Source: Rhodococcus_F sp040656415 (GTDB lineage: Bacteria; Actinomycetota; Actinomycetes; Mycobacteriales; Mycobacteriaceae). Taken from it: a DNA stretch of 64,000 nucleotides. Numbering within the stretch: the stretch's first letter is position 1; each line of letters starts with the position of its first letter. Shown piece by piece: positions 59,761 to 64,000 of this stretch. The stretch is from NCBI RefSeq assembly GCF_040656415.1, contig NZ_JBFAMC010000001.1, positions 1,364,001 through 1,428,000 on the forward strand, given 5' to 3'. Below the pieces are notes generated by a model. It ran no database searches. It saw nothing but the letters and a program-made list of their open reading frames with translations, and was not told the origin of the DNA. The position numbers and the translations under genes were made by a program.

Positions 59761-60588
59761 ATGGCGAACTACACTGCCGCTGACGTCAAGCGGCTCCGCG
59801 AGCTCACCGGCTCCGGAATGATGGCCTGCAAGAACGCTCTCGCCGAGGCTGAGGGTGACTTCGACAAGGCCGTCGAGCAGCTGCGCATCAAGGGGGCCAA
59901 GGATGTAGGCAAGCGTGCCGAGCGCGCCACGGCCGAGGGTCTGGTCGTGTCGAGGGACGGCGTCTTGCTCGAGATCAATTGCGAGACCGACTTCGTCGCG
60001 AAGAACGAAGACTTCCTGAAGCTCGCGGAGTCGATCGTGGCGGTCGCTGCGGCCGAGAAGCCCGCCGACGTCGACGCCCTCAAGGCGCTCGAGATCGACG
60101 GTAAGACAGTCGAAGCAGTCGTTCAGGAGCAATCCGCGAAGATCGGCGAGAAGCTCGAGCTGAGCAAGATGGCCTCCTTCGACGGCCAGGTCGCGGTCTA
60201 CCTGCACAAGCGCAGCGCAGATCTGCCGCCCGCCGTCGGCGTCCTGATCGAGTACACCGGTGACGGTGAGGCTGCCGCAGAGGTCGCTCGCGGCGCTGCC
60301 ATGCAGGTCGCGGCCCTCAAGGCGAAGTACGTCACGCGTGACGAGGTCCCCGAGGACATCGTCGCAGGTGAGCGTCGTATCGCTGAGGAAACTGCCCGAG
60401 CGGAGGGGAAGCCTGAGCAAGCCCTGCCGAAGATCATCGAAGGCCGTGTCAACGGCTACTTCAAGGATGTCGTGCTGACCGAGCAGTCTTCGGTTCAGGA
60501 CTCCAAGAAGTCTGTCAAGGCAATCCTCGACGAGGCCGGCGTTACCATCAAACGTTTCGTTCGTTTCGAGGTCGGCGCCACGAGCTAG
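59761..60588 (+). CDS. tsf: Elongation factor Ts
   Basis: The 275-residue nucleotide exchange factor for EF-Tu. N-terminal UBA-like domain with LRELTGSGMMACKNALAEA, then INCETDFVAKNEDF (the EF-Tu contact) and the two-subdomain core. Starts ATG 59761 after AGGAGGCTCGCTCACC. Normal length; strong hairpins on both sides. Confidence 0.97.
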   Translation: MANYTAADVKRLRELTGSGMMACKNALAEAEGDFDKAVEQLRIKGAKDVGKRAERATAEGLVVSRDGVLLEINCETDFVAKNEDFLKLAESIVAVAAAEKPADVDALKALEIDGKTVEAVVQEQSAKIGEKLELSKMASFDGQVAVYLHKRSADLPPAVGVLIEYTGDGEAAAEVARGAAMQVAALKAKYVTRDEVPEDIVAGERRIAEETARAEGKPEQALPKIIEGRVNGYFKDVVLTEQSSVQDSKKSVKAILDEAGVTIKRFVRFEVGATS

Positions 60589-60599
60589 TCGCGTCGGTA

Positions 60600-60637
60600 A
60601 GGCCCCGCTGGACGAGTGTGCTCGTCCGGCGGGGCCT
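60600..60637 (+). terminator. Strong hairpin after tsf
   Basis: A 17-base stem (AGGCCCCGCTGGACGAG against its complement, with one G-U pair) and a four-base TGTG loop start 12 bases after the tsf stop. Confidence 0.88.
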
Positions 60638-60776
60638 ACGTGTACCGCCGTGGTCTGATGAGGCAGGATGAAGACGGCGGTTCGAACGGGTGTAGAGCAG
60701 TGCGTGGGTGCGCTCGTCTGCTGTCGACGAGTAGACGAGAGCTGTGGAGACGGGTGTGGTGGAACTGAGGAGAGCA

Positions 60777-61505
60777 ATGACCGAACCAGTCAGCGAACGT
60801 ACGGGATTCCATCGAGTTCTTCTCAAGCTCGGTGGAGAAATGTTCGGTGGTGGGAAAGTTGGTCTCGACCCCGACGTGGTGACCAAAGTCGCGCAGCAGA
60901 TCGCTGAAGTCGTGCGGTCCGGGGTTCAGGTGGCGGTCGTCATCGGCGGCGGAAACTTCTTCCGTGGCGCGGAATTGCAGCAGCGAGGACTGGACCGCGC
61001 GCGTTCCGACTACATGGGAATGCTCGGAACCGTGATGAATTGCCTTGCCTTACAGGACTTCTTGGAGAAGGAGGGCATCGACACCCGCGTTCAAACCGCG
61101 ATCACGATGGGTCAGGTTGCCGAGCCGTATATTCCGCTACGCGCACAGCGGCATCTGGAGAAGGGTCGGGTCGTGATTTTCGGCGCCGGTATGGGCATGC
61201 CCTACTTCTCGACGGACACGACTGCGGCGCAACGTGCACTGGAAATCGGTGCTGAAGTAGTCCTGATGGCCAAGGCCGTCGACGGCGTGTTCAGCGCGGA
61301 CCCACATCTCAATCCGGACGCCACGATGTACTCCCAGATCACCCATCGAGAAGTGATCGAGCAGGGACTGAAGGTGGCCGACGCAACCGCTTTCAGCCTC
61401 TGCATGGACAACGAGATGCCGATTATGGTGTTCAATCTGCTGACTGAGGGGAATATCGCTAGGGCAGTGTCCGGTGAGATGATCGGGACACTCGTCAAGT
61501 CATGA
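60777..61505 (+). CDS. pyrH: UMP kinase
   Basis: A 242-residue hexameric UMP kinase, amino-acid-kinase fold: FHRVLLKLGGEMFGGG, VVIGGGNFFRGAEL, MGMLGTVMNCLALQDFLE and TTDAAQRA-type nucleotide loop (DTTAAQRALEIGAEVVLMAK). It makes UDP for RNA and cell-wall precursors. ATG 60777 follows GAGGAGAGCA and is chosen over the in-frame start at 60744. The pyrH-frr-cdsA order is conserved. About 140 bases before it hold the promoter. Confidence 0.96.
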   Translation: MTEPVSERTGFHRVLLKLGGEMFGGGKVGLDPDVVTKVAQQIAEVVRSGVQVAVVIGGGNFFRGAELQQRGLDRARSDYMGMLGTVMNCLALQDFLEKEGIDTRVQTAITMGQVAEPYIPLRAQRHLEKGRVVIFGAGMGMPYFSTDTTAAQRALEIGAEVVLMAKAVDGVFSADPHLNPDATMYSQITHREVIEQGLKVADATAFSLCMDNEMPIMVFNLLTEGNIARAVSGEMIGTLVKS

Positions 61506-61530
61506 CGTGCCACAAGCTCGACACAGCGCG

Positions 61531-61574
61531 TTCTCGAACAGGGATCTCTCGAAACAGGGTTTTCGTGAACAGGG
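61531..61574 (+). repeat. Three imperfect direct repeats between pyrH and frr
   Basis: TCTCGAACAGGG, TCTCGAAACAGGG and TTCGTGAACAGGG follow each other at roughly 15-base steps, ending 41 bases before the frr start. They could be a protein- or RNA-binding leader element. Confidence 0.6.
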
Positions 61575-61614
61575 GCACTGACGAACCGATGCAGAACGAC
61601 ATGGAGGAACAGCT

Positions 61615-62172
61615 GTGATTGACGAAGCTCTCTTCGAAGCCGAAGAAAAGATGGAGAAGGCAGTCAACGTGGCCAAGGACGATCTGGGATCCATCCGGAC
61701 GGGTCGAGCGAACCCGGGCATGTTCAACCGCATCGGAATCGACTACTACGGGACCTTCACCCCGATCACCCAGTTGGCGAGCATCAACGTACCGGAAGCG
61801 CGGCTCGTGGTGATCAAGCCGTACGAGGCCGCGCAACTCGGCCCGATCGAGACCGCGATCCGCAATTCCGACCTCGGCGTCAACCCGACCAACGACGGAA
61901 ACTTGATCCGCGTCTCCGTTCCCCAGCTCACCGAGGAGCGTCGGCGTGAGTTGGTCAAACAGGCCAAGTCCAAGGGTGAGGACGCGAAGGTGTCGGTGCG
62001 AAGCGTGCGCCGCAAGGCCATGGACGAACTCTCACGGATTCAGAAGGAAGGCGAGGCCGGCGAGGACGAGGTCGGGCGTGCAGAGAAGGAACTCGACAAG
62101 ACGACTGCCCGCTACGTCGGGCAGATCGACGAACTTGTCAAGCACAAGGAAGCCGAGTTGCTGGAAGTTTAG
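61615..62172 (+). CDS. frr: Ribosome recycling factor
   Basis: The 185-residue RRF that splits post-termination ribosomes with EF-G. A three-helix bundle with an inserted barrel domain: KMEKAVNVAKDDLGSIRTGR, then IRVSVPQLTEERRRELVKQA, and EDAKVSVRSVRRKAMDEL. GTG start after GGAGGAACAGCT. Normal length. Confidence 0.97.
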   Translation: MIDEALFEAEEKMEKAVNVAKDDLGSIRTGRANPGMFNRIGIDYYGTFTPITQLASINVPEARLVVIKPYEAAQLGPIETAIRNSDLGVNPTNDGNLIRVSVPQLTEERRRELVKQAKSKGEDAKVSVRSVRRKAMDELSRIQKEGEAGEDEVGRAEKELDKTTARYVGQIDELVKHKEAELLEV

Positions 62173-62200
62173 TTGTGAAACGAGGAGTGGATCGGGGACA

Positions 62201-63127
62201 GTGACCGTGCCAGCAGAACACGGGACCCCAAGCGGACCCATATCAGAGGGTGACTCCTCACGACCGCTCTCCGGGAGAGAGCCATCAGGGGATGCGGCTC
62301 CCGTCACCAAGTCGAAGGCAGGGCGAAACCTCCCAGCGGCGATCGCGGTCGGTGGCGGTCTCGGAATCGCCCTGATCGTTGTCCTGGTCTACATGCCCCT
62401 GGTGTGGATCGCCGTCGTGGCGGTCGCTATGGCAGTTGCAACCTGGGAGGTCACCAAGCGACTCCGGGAGTCCGACATCGATGCGCCCAGGATTCCGCTG
62501 CTCGTCGGCGGCCAGGCGATCTTGTGGCTCGGGTGGCCCTTCGGTCCCTTGGGGGTGCTCAGTGCTTTCGCAGGCACCGTGCTGGTCTGCATGGTCTGGC
62601 GCCTCTTCGATCAAGGCTTGAAGGCGACGCCACGGAACTTCCTCCGAGACACCGCGATCACCGTGTTCGTGGCGGCGTGGATTCCGCTACTGGCTGCGTT
62701 CGCCGTCCTGATGGTGCTGCAGGAAGACGGTGCCGGTCGCGTATTCGCCCTGATGATCGGAGTCGTCTGTTCCGATGTCGGCGGTTATGTGGCAGGTGTC
62801 TTCTTCGGCAAACACCCGATGGTTCCTAGGATCAGCCCGAAGAAGTCGTGGGAGGGATTTGCTGGGTCGATGCTGTTCTGTGTGATCGGCAGCATCCTCT
62901 CGGTCAGCCTGATCCTCGGCGCGAACCCGTTGATCGGTTTGCTCCTCGGCGTCGTCCTCGTGGTTACCGCAACGCTCGGCGATCTCATCGAATCACAGGT
63001 CAAGAGGGAACTCGGTATCAAGGACATGGGTACGCTGCTGCCCGGTCACGGCGGCATCATGGACCGTCTCGATTCCCTGCTGCCATCAGCATTCGTGACG
63101 TGGCTGGTGCTGACGGCGCTTGTCTGA
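62201..63127 (+). CDS. cdsA: Phosphatidate cytidylyltransferase
   Basis: CdsA makes CDP-diacylglycerol from phosphatidic acid and CTP, the precursor of all phospholipids including PIMs. 308 residues with about eight membrane helices after a hydrophilic N-terminal 45 residues. The signature GDLIESQVKRELGIKDMG followed by LLPGHGGIMDRLDS near the C-terminus is intact. Start GTG 62201 after GGATCGGGGACA. The 3' end overlaps the methyltransferase gene by eight bases. Confidence 0.95.
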   Translation: MTVPAEHGTPSGPISEGDSSRPLSGREPSGDAAPVTKSKAGRNLPAAIAVGGGLGIALIVVLVYMPLVWIAVVAVAMAVATWEVTKRLRESDIDAPRIPLLVGGQAILWLGWPFGPLGVLSAFAGTVLVCMVWRLFDQGLKATPRNFLRDTAITVFVAAWIPLLAAFAVLMVLQEDGAGRVFALMIGVVCSDVGGYVAGVFFGKHPMVPRISPKKSWEGFAGSMLFCVIGSILSVSLILGANPLIGLLLGVVLVVTATLGDLIESQVKRELGIKDMGTLLPGHGGIMDRLDSLLPSAFVTWLVLTALV

Positions 63128-63833
63128 CCGCCCGATCCGGAAGATTCCGAGCCCGAACATTTGGCACTGGCCGGAAGTGTACGAGGTCGAGAATCGCGCC
63201 CAGGACGTCGAGGGGGCGATCTTCCGGCACTTGAGGGCGACGTTCGACTGGGCTGGCCGCACCGTCGTAGACATCGGCTGTGGGTCGGGATTCCACCTAC
63301 CGCTGTTCGCGGAATCCGCGGAAACGGTCATCGGGATCGAGCCTCACCAGCCGTTGGTGAACCTGGCCCGTCAGCGGGTGGTCGGCATGGGCAATATCCG
63401 GGTGATCGACGGCTCCGCTCAACACATGCCCCTCGATGATGCGAGCGTGGATCTCGTGCACGCCCGCACCGCCTACTTCTTCGGTCCCGGGTGTGGGCCG
63501 GGAATCGCTGAGGCGCTGCGAGTGCTGCGGCCGGGGGGAGCGCTCGTCGTGGTAGATCTCGATGCCACCGCTCATCCATACGGCGAGTGGATGCGTGCGG
63601 ACCTGCCGCAGTACCGTCCGGCGGCCGTAGAGCGATTCTTCGCGGCACAGGGCTTCGACCTCGCGCGAGTGGAGACGAAGTGGGAATTTTCCGATCGCGA
63701 AGCGCTTCGCGGAGTTCTGAACATCGAGTTCACGAAGAGGACGGCGGCAAGGGCATTCGCGCACATACCGGGGCTTTCGCTCGACGTGCGTTACCGCGTA
63801 CACGTCCGTAGGAAGCCCGAAGGCCTGCTCTGA
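63120..63833 (+). CDS. Class I SAM-dependent methyltransferase
   Basis: A 237-residue methyltransferase with the SAM-binding loop VVDIGCGSGFHLPLFAE (about residues 43-59), the acidic GIEPH, and the UbiE-like DDASVDLVHARTAYFFGPGC and RVLRPGGALVVVDLD. The N-terminal IRKIPSPNIWHWPEVYEVEN is not from a family I can name. The substrate is unknown. The start is TTG at 63120 within the cdsA end, suggesting coupled translation. In mycobacteria cdsA is followed by rlmN instead. Confidence 0.85.
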   Translation: MSDRPIRKIPSPNIWHWPEVYEVENRAQDVEGAIFRHLRATFDWAGRTVVDIGCGSGFHLPLFAESAETVIGIEPHQPLVNLARQRVVGMGNIRVIDGSAQHMPLDDASVDLVHARTAYFFGPGCGPGIAEALRVLRPGGALVVVDLDATAHPYGEWMRADLPQYRPAAVERFFAAQGFDLARVETKWEFSDREALRGVLNIEFTKRTAARAFAHIPGLSLDVRYRVHVRRKPEGLL

Positions 63834-63962
63834 CCGCCGTGTACTAGTGCAGGTGGGGCAATGTCGCAATTGCGCGCAACGAACCCGTCGGCGGTTGCGT
63901 CGACCTCGATTCCGCCGTCGCACGGTGGATACCCGCCGTATTGACAACGCCCCCGTTGATCG

Positions 63963-63978
63963 TGTGATGTGTTTCACA
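63963..63978. promoter_or_regulatory. Perfect CRP/GlxR-type palindrome
   Basis: TGTGA, six bases, TCACA: the full consensus of the CRP family (GlxR/Crp in Corynebacteriales). It is 130 bases after the methyltransferase stop, close to the right edge, and probably controls a gene beyond the window. Confidence 0.65.
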
Positions 63979-64000
63979 TGGTCATTCAGCGATTGGGCAG

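Noticed and set aside
59437..60777. Long minus-strand frame opposite rpsB/tsf
   Set aside because: It is antisense to two essential genes and has no family similarity; it arises from high-GC codon bias.
63297..63977. Minus-strand frame at the right edge
   Set aside because: Mostly antisense to the methyltransferase gene and arginine-rich; no family similarity.

Overview
The window is a high-GC actinobacterial chromosome segment. Gene content and order match the Corynebacteriales housekeeping block that in Mycobacterium tuberculosis runs, inverted, from thiL/ung (about Rv2977c) to cdsA (about Rv2881c). GTG/TTG starts, sepIVA, the rpsP-KH-rimM-trmD block, amtB-glnK-glnD and a mycobacterial-type lppW-like gene point to Rhodococcus or a close Nocardiaceae relative. 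No rRNA or tRNA gene was recognised. Most genes are on the plus strand in tightly coupled operons.

Layout. 1-8.3 kb: a truncated DUF3515 gene and a small Lrp-type domain on the minus strand; then thiL, a gamma-carbonic anhydrase and ung; a crotonase and rpmB on the minus strand; a DAK2-domain protein and recG. 8.4-13.8 kb: pyruvate carboxylase, rsmD, coaD and sepIVA. 13.9-18.9 kb: DUF177, rpmF, rnc, mutM, then PPOx, OsmC, SMP-30-like and acylphosphatase genes. 18.9-25.5 kb: smc, an alanine/sodium-type symporter and ftsY. 25.5-26.7 kb: a small accessory pocket with an excisionase-like gene and a three-repeat relic CRISPR array of type I-E appearance, without cas genes. 26.7-33.7 kb: amtB-glnK-glnD nitrogen operon, ffh and an amidohydrolase. 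33.9-46.8 kb: rpsP, KH protein, rimM, trmD, tex, a membrane protein, two signal peptidase genes flanking rplS, rnhB, DUF2469, yraN, yifB and dprA. 46.9-56.9 kb: an accessory block between dprA and xerC. 57-64 kb: xerC, M23 protein, rpsB, tsf, pyrH, frr, cdsA and a methyltransferase, ending in a perfect CRP/GlxR-type palindrome.

The most unusual part is 49.8-55 kb. A minus-strand gene encodes one 948-residue protein that joins a complete SEDS (RodA/FtsW) polymerase to a complete class B penicillin-binding protein. It overlaps by one base the stop of an upstream single-pass membrane protein with a kinase-like N-terminal region, and it converges on an MreB-like actin gene. This is a self-contained candidate peptidoglycan-synthesis module in an organism expected to grow from its poles without MreB. 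A second notable event is a segmental duplication around rplS: an extra lepB copy sits directly behind a duplicated rplS upstream region, rplS itself is missing from that copy, and the duplicated promoter DNA now codes for the tail of the preceding membrane protein.
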